64,000 bases of DNA from Mytilus californianus (GCF_021869535.1 NW_026262701.1:43837278-43901277), one strand, 5' to 3'; numbered from the stretch's first letter, positions 32,747 through 47,000 are shown. Made by a program: numbers and translations. The notes: generated by a model from the letters alone, not told the origin.

Positions 32747-32970
32747 CATAGCTAGTCTCATATTCTTTGTGACCATACTTTTATTCATAGCTAGTCTGAT
32801 ATTCTTTCTGATCATACTTTTATTCATAGCTAGTCTGATATCCTTTCTGACCATACTTTTATTCATAGCTAGTTTGATATTCTTTCTGACCATACTTTTA
32901 TTCATAGCTAGTCTGATATTCTTTCTGACCATACTTTTATTCATAGCTAGTCTGATATTCTTTCTGAACA
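32747..32970 (+). repeat. 39-bp minisatellite
   Basis: About six units of ATTCATAGCTAGTCTGATAT plus TCTTTCTGACCATACTTTT. The 39-bp length is a multiple of three, so both strands show long repetitive frames (SLIFFLTILLFIA on +, MVRKNIRLAMNKS on -). These are by-products, not proteins. Confidence 0.92.
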
Positions 32971-33109
32971 TCCTTTTTTCAAAAAAATTTTCTCTTTTCA
33001 TTTCCAATCCTACTGTAAAATTTCTATGTTATTGTCCAAAGGTAGGGAATTTTGCAATATTGATGCAAATATAGATCTATATACTGATCTTTCAATTTTA
33101 GACTCTGTC

Positions 33110-34050
33110 AGATTTTATTTTTGACAAGAATGGAAAGGAAAATCGTCAAACAAGTAATATATTTTTTATATGCCATTAATAATGACAGGTTTAATAATTT
33201 CCAGAAAGAGGCCTTATAAATGCACTTTCTCAACAACAAAAATTTAAAAAAATGATAACGATTTTTTATCTAAATTGGTGTTCATTCTTTTTTCTTTCAT
33301 TTTAAGTATTTTCTGAAAAAAAACCCACATCAGATTAATCATTCAGCCAGCTAGCAAAATTAACAGAATATTTTAATGTAGTGTAGATCAAAATAAATAA
33401 TACATTTGTAGGTTTAAAATTACTATTGAGGTCAAGAATGTGTGTATTCACTTAGGTGTGTAATAAATTGTGTCTATTTTATTATGTAACAGGTCATGAG
33501 ATATTAACTGTTTTGAATTAAGCCTGGGGTTGTTTCTAATTAATACTTATTTGAAAATCATGACAGTCAATAATCATTCTGACTCTTACTTGCCTATGGA
33601 AAGAATTGGAGTAATACCATTTTAAAAAAGTGTGGGAATCAACTAAGATATATTAATACACATGTTGACCTACATTTCATTGAACAATAATTTACACAAG
33701 CACAAGATACTAATATAATACTTTCAAAATTCTTATCAACTGATTCAATTGATGTACAAATACTTTTTCAAATTAATTCATAAATAGTAAATCATCATAA
33801 ATTTTGATTTAGAAAGGAACTATATGCAAGTGTATATCCAAAATAAAGTCACTATTCGACCAATCAATTCTTAATTTAAGGGCAAATAACATGTCAAAAG
33901 TTTGCAGTTAAGTGATTAAAATGGTGTAGAAAGTTTCTTCAAGTCATAAAAACACATAATTAGTTTCATGATATGTCTTCACCTTAGTATTCTGCACCAT
34001 CTCCAAAACCAGAGTGATAGCATAGATCCAGCATGGCTGAATCAAAAATT
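33110..34050 (+). repeat. Dispersed repeat, copy 1 (partner at 56.75-58.2 kb)
   Basis: Shared blocks in order: TTTTATATGCCATTAATAAT, AATTTCCAGAAAG, TGCACTTTCTCAACAACA, AAAAGTGTGGGAATCAACT, GGAACTATATGCA and CACCATCTCCAAA..CAGAGTGAT..CATAGATCCAGCATGGCT. No open frame; probably an old mobile element. Confidence 0.8.
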
Positions 34051-34121
34051 TTGGTCTCCAAATTTAATAGCTAGTATATAGATTCTTCGAGTTTATTATA
34101 CATCGTATTTCTTTTTTCTTT

Positions 34122-34420
34122 TTTTGAGTGGTGCGAGTTTGATAAAGTGATGCAAGTTGTAATAATTAGTGAGAGTGTTTGAGTTGGGCGAGTTGGCCGT
34201 GGGCTGAGTTGTCATAAATTCAAGACAAACTGAACACAAAACCATTTCTGCCTGCTTACAAAACGTAGACCTTAAGGAACCAGCTATGGAACTTTATTTG
34301 GGGTTTAATTAATTAAGCTACGCTAATTAAAGCAATTACTATATGAAGTTATACATGTTATAAAGTACATTACATACACTAACTATATTTATTATTATAT
34401 AATACTTCAGACGATTGTCC
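34122..34420 (+). repeat. Direct repeat, copy 2
   Basis: Second copy of the block at 32400-32625, extending further (AAAGCAATTACTATAT..GAAGTTATA..AAGTACATTACATAC, and GACGAT.GTC..CTCAGAGACAAA). It probably marks ends or a duplicated part of the Helitron-like unit. Confidence 0.88.
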
Positions 34421-35065
34421 ACTCAGAGACAAACCGGCTAAAAAATTTTGGTCTCCAAATTTAATAGTATAGATACTATATAAAGTCGTATAGTTTCAGA
34501 AAAGGTACAATGTACTTTCCTGAAAATATCAAACATTTTAATTATTAGCTACTAAGAGGCTGATCATTGACTTCTGGTAGAAAAATTATCAACTCCTAGT
34601 ATTCCTCAGCTCTGTTTGGGGATACATTTGGTGTATGTTTAACATTTAGTAATCTTTAACTGATCGTTATAATTCATTGTAATTCATGTATTTCTTTTAA
34701 CAAAAAATTAATATGGAATCGGGATGTGTTAGCATTTTGTATAAAATTTGTAAATTTCTGTAACATTGACTTGTAATTGTCATATTTTGGTCTTTATTGA
34801 TAATTGCCTCAATGACAATCATGCGACATCTCCTTATTCATGTTATTTTGATGTTAATAAGAAAAAAATTCTGAATTAGAATGACATTACTGAAGGGTTG
34901 ACAATATGGCTGATGAAATGTCCTTTTCTTGGATCAATTAAATGTACACATGAGTGATCAATCTTCAGTATGATTTTGTCGTGGATAAGTCTTGAACCTA
35001 CAAATGTATATGTAGTTATCTTTAAATTTAGCATGGTCAGTAAATATATTTTTTTCGTATTACAG

Positions 35066-35097
35066 TAATAGAGAAAACAGAGGGCAATACCACTGTT
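35066..35097 (+). CDS. MRPS18A: MRPS18A exon (32 bp)
   Basis: Acceptor CGTATTACAG, donor GTAAGT (perfect); phase 1 in, phase 0 out. It encodes VIEKTEGNTTV, aligned with the segment before IIEGRI in vertebrate MRPS18A. A 32-bp exon is close to the lower size limit, but both splice sites are strong. Confidence 0.8.
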
Positions 35098-38000
35098 GTA
35101 AGTATATTTAGAATTAGATTTTTAAAATGTATAAATTATAAATAAAATATATCATGTATATGATCAATCTGGTCTTAGAAATACATGTAAAAGAATGCAC
35201 ATGTAGCCCTGAAGCCTATAGCTATGATGTGGCTAATAGAAGATCCTGTTTGTTAGAAAAAGTTATCATTATTTGAAGTGTTATTTAAGCAACTACAGCA
35301 AGATCCAAGATTATTGTTTTTGCTAAAGTGTCACTGTGTGGTAAATGAAAATTCACTCTTCCACAACATGAATGCACGTGTACATGTAGAACATGTAGAA
35401 TGGAGTAAAAATAACCAAAAATATGAAAAGTGCATTCATTAACTCTTCTTATTCAGTATTTGGCACAAAATTAGCTACATTTGTAAAGGAACAACTTGTT
35501 TAAAGATTTCTGTAAAACTTTATTTTAATCATATCATGTAGTTGTAGTATGCATACATACATATAAAAATAAGGAGATGTGGTATGATTGCCAATGAGAC
35601 AACTATCCACTAAAGTTCAAATGAAGTGGATGTAAGCAATTATAGGCAACCGTACATCCTTCAACAATGAGAAAAACTCATACTGTATGGTTGGATATAA
35701 ATGGCCCCAACATGAAAAATATGAAACAATTCAATTGAGAAAACTATTGGCCTAATTTATAACAAAACAATTTACTAAAAACAAATATGACAGACATGAA
35801 CCAACGACAACCACTGAAATATAGGCTCCTGACTTGGGACAGGCACATAAAGACTGTGACAGGGTTAAACATGCTTTTGAACGCTCAACCCTCCCCCTAA
35901 CCTGGGACAGTGGTGTAACAGTACAACATAAGAACAAACTATAATAAAATGCTTCGCTGGGGCGCAGCTTGATACGACCGCAGAGGTCGAACCCTGAACA
36001 GTTGGGGCAAGTATGGACACAACATTCAAGCTTGATACAGCTCTGAATTTGGATTGTTATTAAATATTTGACACAGCATAGGTTTCTGACACAGAAAGAA
36101 TGTGGTCTAAGAACTTGAATTTTTTTAATTTACCTATTATGGTCCAATGTCCAAAATCAAAATACATGGTTAGATTCAGCATATCAAAGAACCCCATATA
36201 TTCAATTTTTGTTGAAATCAAACAAAGTTTAAATACTGGACCCTATCTTGGACCAACTTGAAAACTGGGCCAATAATCAAAAATCTAAACATATGTTTAG
36301 ATTCAACATATCAAAGAACCCCAAGAATTCAATTTTTGCTAAAATCAAACTAAGTTTAATTTTGGACCCTTTGGACCTTAATGTAGACCAATTTAAAAAA
36401 TGGGACTTAAAATTAAAAATCCAAATACACGGTTAGATTTGGAATATCAAAGAACCCCAATAATTCAATTTTTGATGAATTCAAACAAAGTTTAATTTTG
36501 GACCCTTTTGACCTTAATATGAACCAATTTGATAACAGGGTTCACAAATAAAAAATCTAAATACATGGTTAGATTCAGCATATCAAAGAACCCCATATAT
36601 TCAATTTTTGTTGAAATCAAAAAAAGTTTAATTTTGGACCCCAACTTGGACCAACTTGAAAACTGGGCCCATAATCAAAAATCTAAACACACGTTTAGAT
36701 TCAGCATATCAAAGAACCCCAAGAATTCAATTTTTGTTAAAATCAAACTAAGTTTAATTTTGGACCCTTTGGACCTCAATGAAGACCAATTTAAAAAACA
36801 GGACCCAAATTAAAAATCTAAAAACACCGTTAGATTTGGCATATCAAAGAACCCCAATAATTCAATTTTTGATGAAATCAAACAAAGTTTCATTTTGGAC
36901 CCTTTTGACCTAAATATGAACCAATTTGATAGCGGGGCCCACAAATAAAAAATCTAAATACATGGTTAGATTCAGCATATCAAAGAACCTCATATATTCA
37001 ATTTTTGTTGAAATCAAACAAAGTTTAATTTTGGACCCCAATTTGGACCAACTTGAAAACTGGGCCCATAATCAAAAATCTAAATACATGTTTAGATTCA
37101 GCATATCAAAGAACCCCATATATTCAATTTTTGTTGAAATCAAACAAAGTTTAAATACTGGACCCTATCTTGGACCAACTTGAAAACTGGGCCCATAATC
37201 AAAAATCTAAACACATGTTTAGATTCAGCATATCAAAGAACCCCAAGAATTCAATTTTTGTTAAAATCAAACTTAGTTTAATTTTGGACCCTTTGGCCCT
37301 TAATGTAGACCAATTTAAAAAAACAGGACCCAAAATTAAAAATCTAAATACACGGTTAGATTTGGAATATCAAAGAACCCCAATAATTCAATTTTTGATG
37401 AAATCAAACAAAGTTTAATTTTGGACCATTTTGACCTCAATGTGGACAAAGTTGATAACGGGGCCCAAAAATCAAAAATCTAAATACATGGTTAGATTCA
37501 GCAAATCAAAGAACCCCATATATTCAATTTTTGTTGAAATCAAACAAAGTTTAATTTTGGACCCCAATTTGGACCAACTTGAAAACTGGGCCAAAAATCA
37601 AAAATCTAAATACATGTTCAGATTCAGCATATCAAAGAACCTCATATATTCAATTTTTGCTAAAATCAAACAAAGTTTAATTTTGGACCCTTTGGACCTT
37701 AATGTAGACCAATTTGAAAACTGGACCCAAAATTAAAAATCTAAATACACTGTTAGATTCGGCATAACAAATAAATAAATGTGATCAAAGATTTTACAAA
37801 TCTAATGCGCCATACTGTGCAATTAAAGATTACTTCTTGAAATTTTTCAATATTTGAAATTTGAAAAAAAAATAATATTTGAAGAATAATTCTTTTTAAT
37901 TTCTGAAATCTGAAATGAGAAAAAATTGACCTCCCACAATTTCTTTTTATCCCCCCCCCCCCCCCCTTTTTTCCCCCAAAAAATTCTTTCCCTCACGTTT

Positions 38001-41000
38001 GGTCATAATCTCAATTCAAATTTCCAATGGAGTTGGCAACCATAATTACCCATTTAAATTTACCATAGTGCTAACTTAATCTATTTTATAATAGAATTAA
38101 AAATATAGTGTCAAATCTTTCATATGGATTTTTTTGTAAAAAAAAAAAGATGCAACATTTGCAGATATTTTTACTGGTCTTCCTTTATGAATATGCATTT
38201 CTTTAAACATAATTTAAAAGCAGTGTAAGGGAAGTAACCAAAACGTTGTATTTGGATTACCTCCCTTACACTGTTTTAAACTATCTTTATTGTTCATTAA
38301 CCATTACTTTATACATAATTTAAAAGCAGTGTAAGGGAGATAATTTCAATGATGTATTTGATTTATCTCCCTTACACTGCTTTAAATTATGTTTTGTACT
38401 AAAGTATTTGTCCATTAACCAGGACAACCTTGTTTTTCCCCCTTTTTTGCTCCTAATTCCTAAACGGTTTGAGCCATAACCCCCAAAAGCAAATCCTAAC
38501 CATCCCTTTGTGGTATGGAAACTTGTAGTATAATTTCAGAGAGATCCATACACCGTTCCACAGTTATTGTCTGGAAACTAGAAAATGCTTATTTTTGGCC
38601 CCTAATTCCTTAACTGTTGGTACCATAACCCCCAAAATCAATCCCAACCTTCCTTTTGTGGTATTTAACCTTATGGTCAAATTTCAAAAAGATCCATTCA
38701 CTTAAACTAAAGTTAGAGTGCGAAAACCAATGTGTCTTCGGAGGACGACGCCGGATGCCGACGACGACGCCAACATCATACCAATATACGTCCACAAAAT
38801 TTTTTTGCGGTTGTATAAAAATCAGTTGAAAAAGGCTTAACTCATCAGATGGATACAAATAGAAATACATCTAACAAAAACACAGAGTGGACGTGGACAG
38901 GTACTTGTACATTCCCACAACAAAAAGACACTTAGTACAGATCTGAGAGTACTTGCAGTTACTGACAGTTAGTTCAAAGCCAATAACAACTAATAAAAAA
39001 ATCATGTATCTTAGACTGAAGTATCAATCTGCACACATCCAACATCCAATGGATTTAGTGTAAAGACGTCATTAACAGTCAGAGAAAAACATAACCTTGT
39101 GCAATGCCAAACTATAGGTATCGACAGATTGTAGAACCGTGAAAGTACATATGTGTAATATTTAGTATGGTTTTAATTTACTGATAACAAAATCAATATT
39201 TATACCAATAAAAACAATATTCAAAGATTTGATTACAATGTTGAATAGTTAAAGGATTGATAAGTTTACCCGGAGCATATCTTAATTTCCGGACTCGGTT
39301 TACAACATCACCGTAAAATTTAGGATGTGCTATTCTGTTTGAAATAAGTTTTCTACAGGTACAGCCAAACTTGCAGACCAAGTCTTTGTATCTATGGAAG
39401 AATTTAGTAAAGGTTTTAAGTAACTTGTGGTAACGAAATCCCTGACTTAATAATTTACTAGTAATACATAGATTATGATCATTGAAATCCCAAATCGTCA
39501 CTACAGACACGAGCATAGCGAACAAGTTGGGATATATAAACATAGTAAGATGGTGCCAAAGGAACATCACCGTCCAAAATGGGAAAACTAACAATAGGGA
39601 AAGAAAAATCATCCCTTGTGTCGTAAATTTTTGTGTAGAGTTTCTGATGTAATACTGAAATATCTTAATCTAAGAAAGGACAGTTATTGCTGTTAATAGT
39701 TGATTTATTTAAAGTAAATATAAAAAAGAAGATGTGGTATGATTGCCAATGAGACAACTCTCCACAAGAGACCAAATGACATAGAAATTAACAACAGGTC
39801 ACCGTACAGCCTTCAACAAGGAGCAAAGCCCATACAGCACAGTCGGCTATAAAAGGCCCCGAAAGGACAATGTAAAACAATTCAAACGAGAAAACTAAAG
39901 GCCTAATTTATGTACGAAAAATGAACGAAAAACAATTATGTAACACATAAACAAACGACAACCACTGAATTACAGGCTCCTGACTTGGGACAGGCACATA
40001 CATACAGAATGTGGCAGGGTAAGTTCCTTTGGGTAAATTTTTAACTGTGCATGAACATGTAGATGTGAACTCTCCCGATATCAAGCTGGAAGCTTTTCTA
40101 TATTTTTCCAAAATTTGTAAATAGAATAGCCCCAGACATTGCCAGAAGATCTGTTTCCTTTTATGTATTTGACCCTGAATTCTGGTTGATGTTGTTGTCC
40201 TAATGTACATTTCTATCAATCGATACCTGTCTGAATTAATATTTTGAAATAAGGTTTTGATATTTGGGATGTGTGTACATCACTTTTAGCATTATAATTA
40301 GTTGTGAAGGCAAATTGTCAAATACCATTTGATGCGATCTTTGACCTCAAGGTCTACTTATTGATTCTTTAGTGACATGATTTGGTTTGGTTGGTAACTT
40401 TTATATTTTGACAACATTGGATAAAGGCATCTTGGTACATCACTTGAAGACAATGTGTTTCAAAGCAATGAACATGACCTTTTACCTAAACATGCTAAAG
40501 GTCAACTTTTTGATATTGTATGACATGGAACAATCCTTCTTTATTTGAAGTCCCATATTTTCTTTTGATTGACACAGTATATATAAGTGTATCTCACAGC
40601 GTTGAAGGGGAGACAATTCTAGTTTCTCACTTTTCCAGCATGACTACAAGTCTAGTTTTTGTGTCCTGTGACTTGTGTGCATGATAAAAAGTTGTTATTT
40701 AAGGTAGCACAATACAAAGATTTTTTTACTTCCAATCTCCAACCTTTAAAATGATGTTACTTTCTTATGACTGCAAACAAATTAATAAAAGAGGTATATA
40801 TAGATAGATAAAAGATTAATCTTTTAAATGAATGCAATATTTTCGTTATGCAATCATTATGTAATCAATTATTATGCAATTAATGGCAAAATCTTGGTCA
40901 GTTCACTTGAATGAATTTAGCTCTGACATCTCTATAACTACACAAGAAATTTTAACGTTATCTTCATCAACACAGCAGGAGCTACAAAAGGGTGTCTCAA

Positions 41001-44000
41001 ATTATTGCTATCGTATTCCATTTTCTCATAAATCTGTAATTAGTGTAAACATCCTTACCACATAAAAGTAGAGATTATTTGATTAGGTGTAAAATTTGAT
41101 CTATACATTCTATCCAAAATCTGAGACACCCTTTTGTAGATAATGGCTCTAGGAACAACATATTATAAAATCAACCCTCTCGGGGTATCCATGAAGAAGC
41201 TAATTTCAATTGAAAGTGGAAAATTCTTGTAAAATTTTTTAGACACAGTTAAAATTATAATTAATTACATAATTGTTGTATTATACTAACATTGCATTAA
41301 TTTGAAAGAGTAATCTGTTAGCTATCCATAAATACCACTTTTATAAATTTTCAAGCATTATAAAGAAAGTTACAGCATTTTAAAACTGGGGAGTTGGAGG
41401 TATAAAATCTTTGTATTGTGCTACCTTAAGTATTATCCACAGATTTTCTCTTTAGTTAATCATGCTAATTAATGTTAATTAATTCATTAACGATGATTAA
41501 TGACTTGATTTATTTAAGTGTAAAATGTAAAAATAATTCACCTGCAGAATTCATGATTAATTAACACAGAAAACAAAACAAAAAAATTTCGTCACTAAAT
41601 CTCTTATTTAAAAGATTTCACAAGGGGAGGTGTTCCATTTTGAAGCTTAATGATTATATATACCATGATATACTGTAAATTCAGAAATTATTGCGATGTT
41701 TTTATTATTGCGAAAAATGCGACTGGGTTATAATAGCAATAATTTAAACTCACATTTTGAAATTTTTTATATGAATTAAACAGGATTTTTCTCAATATCG
41801 CAAAAATTAGAATCGCATTTTAGTCTAAATTGAAAAAATCGCAATAATAAATGCACGCAATAATTTCTGAATTTACAGTACATGATATATAAATATTGTA
41901 ATCAGCATGTATGATCTGAAATTAATCCATATTACATTGATCCATAATCTTAAAAATTGTAAACTTTTATTACAGATTGAAGGAAAGATAATTCCAGTAG
42001 ATCAAAGCAAACTCCTGAAACCACAACTTGCAGAAGGAAATACAATAGCCTGTCCCTTGTGTAGATTAGAATTACATCCAAAACTCAAATATACAGTAAG
42101 TAATATAGTCTTAGAACATCCACAAACATTTTAACAAAAGGTGAGAATTATGTCTAATAAGTTACTCATTATAAGGTTGCTATTGCATAGTCAAGTAATA
42201 AGCAGTTGACACAAAGAAAAATTTTTCATGAAATTATGGGGCTTTCAAATAAAAAAGATAAAAAAAATTATGAATTTTTCTACCTCTAACTTGAACAATT
42301 TCAAATCAATTAATAAATGTACAACCTGATAGTGGAAGTAGGTTTCGCTCACTTTAATACAATTATAAATTATTTTTTGTTATCCTGTTATTAGGAGCAC
42401 CTCTATAATTTTCAGTCAAATTAGAAGACGAATTTCAGCAGTGTAATTACTGGTTTTTGAAGTATAAAAGTACAAAGCAATTAAAATAAGGTTAAAAATT
42501 TGTACATATCTTTCATTCCAAATCTAGGAGTGAGGGCTATATTGCATTCTTCTTGTCTGTCCATTCGACCAACAAATATTTCAAGCACACTTTTCTCAAC
42601 TATTACTGAACAAAATGACTTCATATTTGGCCAAGCCTGACAGTGATGAGTTGTAATGTGTTGGACATCTATTTCTTGTTTGCTGGTATTTTGAAGTTTT
42701 CGTTATGTTTCAGGAACTATAAACTTTGTTTGACCTTTTTTTACTTTTTTGATTCGAGCATAACTGATGAGTCTGTTTAAGACAAAGAACACGTCTGGTG
42801 TACAAAATTTCAATCCTGGTATCTATGATGAGTTTATATAAGTGACACATTTCTCCACTATTATTAAACAGAATGACTTCATGTTTGGACAGTAGGGGGT
42901 ATGTTTGGACAGTAGGAGTATGCTTGGACAGTAAGGGTATGTTTGGACAGTAGGGGTATGTTTGGACAGTAGGGGTATGCTTGGACAGTAAGGGTATGCT
43001 TGGACAGAAGGGGTATGCTTGGACAGAAGGGGTATGCTTGGACAGTAAGGGTATGCTTGGACAGTAGGGGTATGCTTGGACAGTAAGGGTATGCTTGGTC
43101 AGTAGGGGTATGCTTGGACAGTAGGGGTATGCTTGGACAGTAAGGGTACACTTGGACAGAAGGGGTATGCTTGGACAAAAGGGGTATGCTTGGACAGTAG
43201 GTGTATGCTTAGACAGTAGGGGTTTGCTTGGACAGTAGGTTAATGCTTGGACAGTAGGTTAATGCTTGGACAGTAGGGGTATGGTTGGACAGTAGGTGTA
43301 TGCTTGGACAGTAGGGGTATGCTTAGACAGTAGGGGTTTGCTTAGACAGTAGGGGTTTGCTTAGACTGTAGGGGTATGCTTGGACAGTAGGGGTATGCTT
43401 GGACAGTAAGGGTATACTTGATCAGTAGGGGTATGCTTGGACAGTAGGGGTATGCTTGGACAATGAGGGTACGCTTTGACAGAAGGGATATGTTTGGACA
43501 AAAGGGGTATGCTTGGACAGTAGGTGTATGCTTAGACAGTAGGGGTTTGCTTGGACAGTAGGGGTATGCTTGGACAGAAGGGGTATGCTTGGACAGTAGG
43601 GGTATGCTTGGACAGTAGGTTTATGCTTAGACAGTAAGGGTATGCTTGGTCAGTAGGGGTATGCTTGGACAGTAGGTGTATGCTTAGACAGTAAGGGTAT
43701 ACTTGGTCAGTAGGGGTATGCTTGGATAGTAGGGGTTTGCTTGGACAGTAAGGGTATGCTTGGACGGAAGGGGTGTGCTTGGACAGAAGGGGTATGCTTG
43801 GACAGTAGGTGTATGCTTAGACAGTAGGGGTTTGCTTGGACAGTAGGTGTATGCTTGGACAGTAGGTGTATGCTTGGACAGTAGGTGTATGCTTGGACAG
43901 TAGGGGTATACTTGGACAGTAGGTGTATGCTTAGACAGTAAGGGTATGCTTGGACAATATAGATTGCATTATAAAAATAAGGAGATCATTATCGCCCAAG

Positions 44001-47000
44001 CATAGCTATCTTCATGTTCTTGTTTACATCAAAAATTTATGCATAAGTACATTTATTTATATTAAAAAAAAACTACTGTTTTATATCACAAATAAATAAG
44101 AAAAACAAAACAAAATAAAATAAAAACACCTAAAAGAAAAATTAAAATGAAAACTAAAATCATTTGGAATGAATAATTTTTTTCTTTTGTTAAATAGGCT
44201 GTGATAAGGAGACAACCAGTTGATTTTCTTTGAGGGGCCAGAAGACAATACTCAGAATTACGAGTAAGGGTATGCTTGGACAGTAAGGGTATGTTTGGAC
44301 AGTAGGGGTATGTTTGGACAGTAGGGGTATGCTTGGACAGTAGGGGTATGCTTGGACAGTAAGGGTATGTTTGGACAGTAGGGGTATGTTTGGACAGTAG
44401 GGGTATGCTTGGACAGTAAGGGTATGCTTGGACAGAAGGGGTATGCTTGGACAGAAGGGGTATGCTTGGACAGTAGGGATATGCCTGGACAGTAATGGTA
44501 TGCTTGGTCAGTATATGCTTGGACAGTAGGGGTATGCTTGGACAGTAAGGGTACGCTTGGACAGAAGGGGTATGCTTGGACAAAAGGGGTATGCTTAGAC
44601 AGTAGGGGTTTGCATGGACAGTAGGGTTATGCTTGGACAGTAGGGGTATACTTGGACAGTAGGTGTATGCTTGGACATTAGGGGTATGCTTTGGCAGTAG
44701 GTGTATGCTTAGACAGTAGGGGTTTGCTTAGACAGTAGAAGTATGCTTGGACAGTAGGGGTATGCTTGGACAGTAAGGGTATATTTGGTCAGTAGGGGTA
44801 TGCTTGGACAGTAGGGGTATGCTTGGACAGAAGGGGTATGCTTGGACAGAAGGGGTATGCTTGGACAGTAGGTGTATGCTTAGACAATAGGGGTTTGCTT
44901 GGACAGTAGGGGTATGCTTGGACAGTAGGTGTATGCTTAGACAGTAGGGGTTTGCTTGGACAGTAGGTGTATGCTTGGACAGTAGGTGTATGCTTGGACA
45001 GTAGGTGTATGCTTGGACAGTAGGGGTATACTTGGACAGTAGGTGTATGCTTAGACAGTAAGGGTATGCTTGGACAATATAGATTGCATTATAAAAATAA
45101 GGAGATCATTATCGCCCAAGCATAGCTATCTTCATGTTCTTGTTTACATCAAAAATTTATGCATAAGTACATTTATTTATATTAAAAAAAAACTACTGTT
45201 TTATATCACAAATAAATAAGAAAAACAAAACAAAATAAAATAAAAACACCTAAAAGAAAAATTAAAATGAAAACTAAAATCATTTGGAATGAATAATTTT
45301 TTTCTTTTGTTAAATAGGCTGTGATAAGGAGACAACCAGTTGATTTTCTTTGAGGGGCCAGAAGACAATACTCAGAATTACGAGTAAGGGTATGCTTGGA
45401 CAGTAAGGGTATGTTTGGACAGTAGGGGTATGTTTGGACAGTAGGGGTATGCTTGGACAGTAGGGGTATGCTTGGACAGTAAGGGTATGTTTGGACAGTA
45501 GGGGTATGTTTGGACAGTAGGGGTATGCTTGGACAGTAAGGGTATGCTTGGACAGAAGGGGTATGCTTGGACAGAAGGGGTATGCTTGGACAGTAGGGAT
45601 ATGCCTGGACAGTAATGGTATGCTTGGTCAGTATATGCTTGGACAGTAGGGGTATGCTTGGACAGTAAGGGTACGCTTGGACAGAAGGGGTATGCTTGGA
45701 CAAAAGGGGTATGCTTAGACAGTAGGGGTTTGCATGGACAGTAGGGTTATGCTTGGACAGTAGGGGTATACTTGGACAGTAGGTGTATGCTTGGACATTA
45801 GGGGTATGCTTTGGCAGTAGGTGTATGCTTAGACAGTAGGGGTTTGCTTAGACAGTAGAAGTATGCTTGGACAGTAGGGGTATGCTTGGACAGTAAGGGT
45901 ATATTTGGTCAGTAGGGGTATGCTTGGACAGTAGGGGTATGCTTGGACAGAAGGGGTATGCTTGGACAGAAGGGGTATGCTTGGACAGTAGGTGTATGCT
46001 TAGACAATAGGGGTTTGCTTGGACAGTAGGGGTATGCTTGGACAGTAGGTGTATGCTTGGACAGTAGGTGTATGCTTGGACAGTAGGGGTATGCTTGGAC
46101 AGTAGGTGTATGCTTAGACAGTAAGGGTATGCTTGGATGATAAAGATTGCATTATAAAAATAAGGAGATCATTATCGCCCAAGCATAGCTATCTTCATGT
46201 TCTTGTTTACATCGAAAATTTATGCATAAGTACATTTATTTATATTAAAAAAAAAAATACTGTTTTATATCACAAATAAATAAGAAAAGCAAAACAAAAT
46301 AGAAACACCTAAAAGAAAAATTAAAATGAAAACTAAAATCATTTGGAATGAATAATTTTTTTCTTTTGTTAAAAAGGCTGTGATAAGGAGACAACCAGTT
46401 GATTTTCTTTGAGGGGCCAGAAGAATTTTACTTGCCTAGTAAGAACTGATAAAATTATCTTGCCAAAGAAAGGATGAAAAAGAAATTTTCTGCCCCACAA
46501 AATGCTAGAAATAATTTTGTTACAAAGTGAAAATTAATTTTCTTATGTCAAAAATAAATAAGCAGGCCTAGCAACAGATAAAATTATCCTGGCCCGGGAA
46601 AATTATATTGTCATCCTGAAATTGTTGGAATTAACCACATTTGTAAAATTATAAATATAATTTTAATACTTGTCAAAATTCTTTCTTTACAATTTAGGAT
46701 GTTTTAATACTAAGACAGTTCCTGACCCCAGAGGGAGAGCAGTTACCAAGAAAAATATCTGGACTATGTTATAAACAGCATAAAGAAGTCAAAAACTTAG
46801 TACGACAAGCTTATAGAGCAGGTATGAATATAAAATTGAGAATTGAAACAGGGAATGTGTCAAAGAGACGACAACCGGACCAAAGAGCAGAAAACAGCGA
46901 GAAAATCCAGCACCCAGAGTCAGGCTTTAGCTATCCCCTAAACAAAAATGTGTTCTAGTTCAAAGAAAATGGACGTCACACTAAAATGTTGATTAGAGTC

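Larger units (their letters stand above)
35945..38822 (+). mobile_element. Pearl/Helentron-like non-autonomous element, 2.9 kb
   Basis: The 5' end is TAAAATGCTTCGCTGGGGCG, then CAGCTTGATACGACCGCAGA; the 3' end has a GAC-rich microsatellite, then ACCAATATACGTCCAC, an A/T loop and GCGGTTGTATA. The same ends bound the element at 62104. Between them lie a 36.1-37.8 kb array, two fold-back MITEs and two copies of the 62.4-kb-type core repeat. A flank plus tandem core plus microsatellite plus hairpin end is the layout of bivalve pearl-type elements (Helentron-related, non-autonomous). No coding capacity. Confidence 0.75.

Noticed and set aside
32666-33074. Repetitive ORFs on both strands (FLTILLFIASLIF; RKNIRLAMNKSMV)
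   Set aside because: By-products of a 39-bp minisatellite whose length is divisible by three.
36248-37736. A series of + strand ORFs resembling a repeat protein (SKNPKNSIFVKIKLSLILD)
   Set aside because: They follow the 125-bp array of a non-coding element and are repeatedly broken by stops and frame changes.
42879-45703. Long - strand ORFs of about 100-165 codons (SKHTPSVQAYPYCPSIPLL...)
   Set aside because: The amino-acid repeat is the 19-bp satellite read in frame; two of the ORFs are identical because of the 1120-bp duplication. No gene signals.
42881-46137. CRISPR-like array (short repeats with spacers)
   Set aside because: The units are contiguous 19-bp satellite repeats without unique spacers, in a eukaryotic intron.
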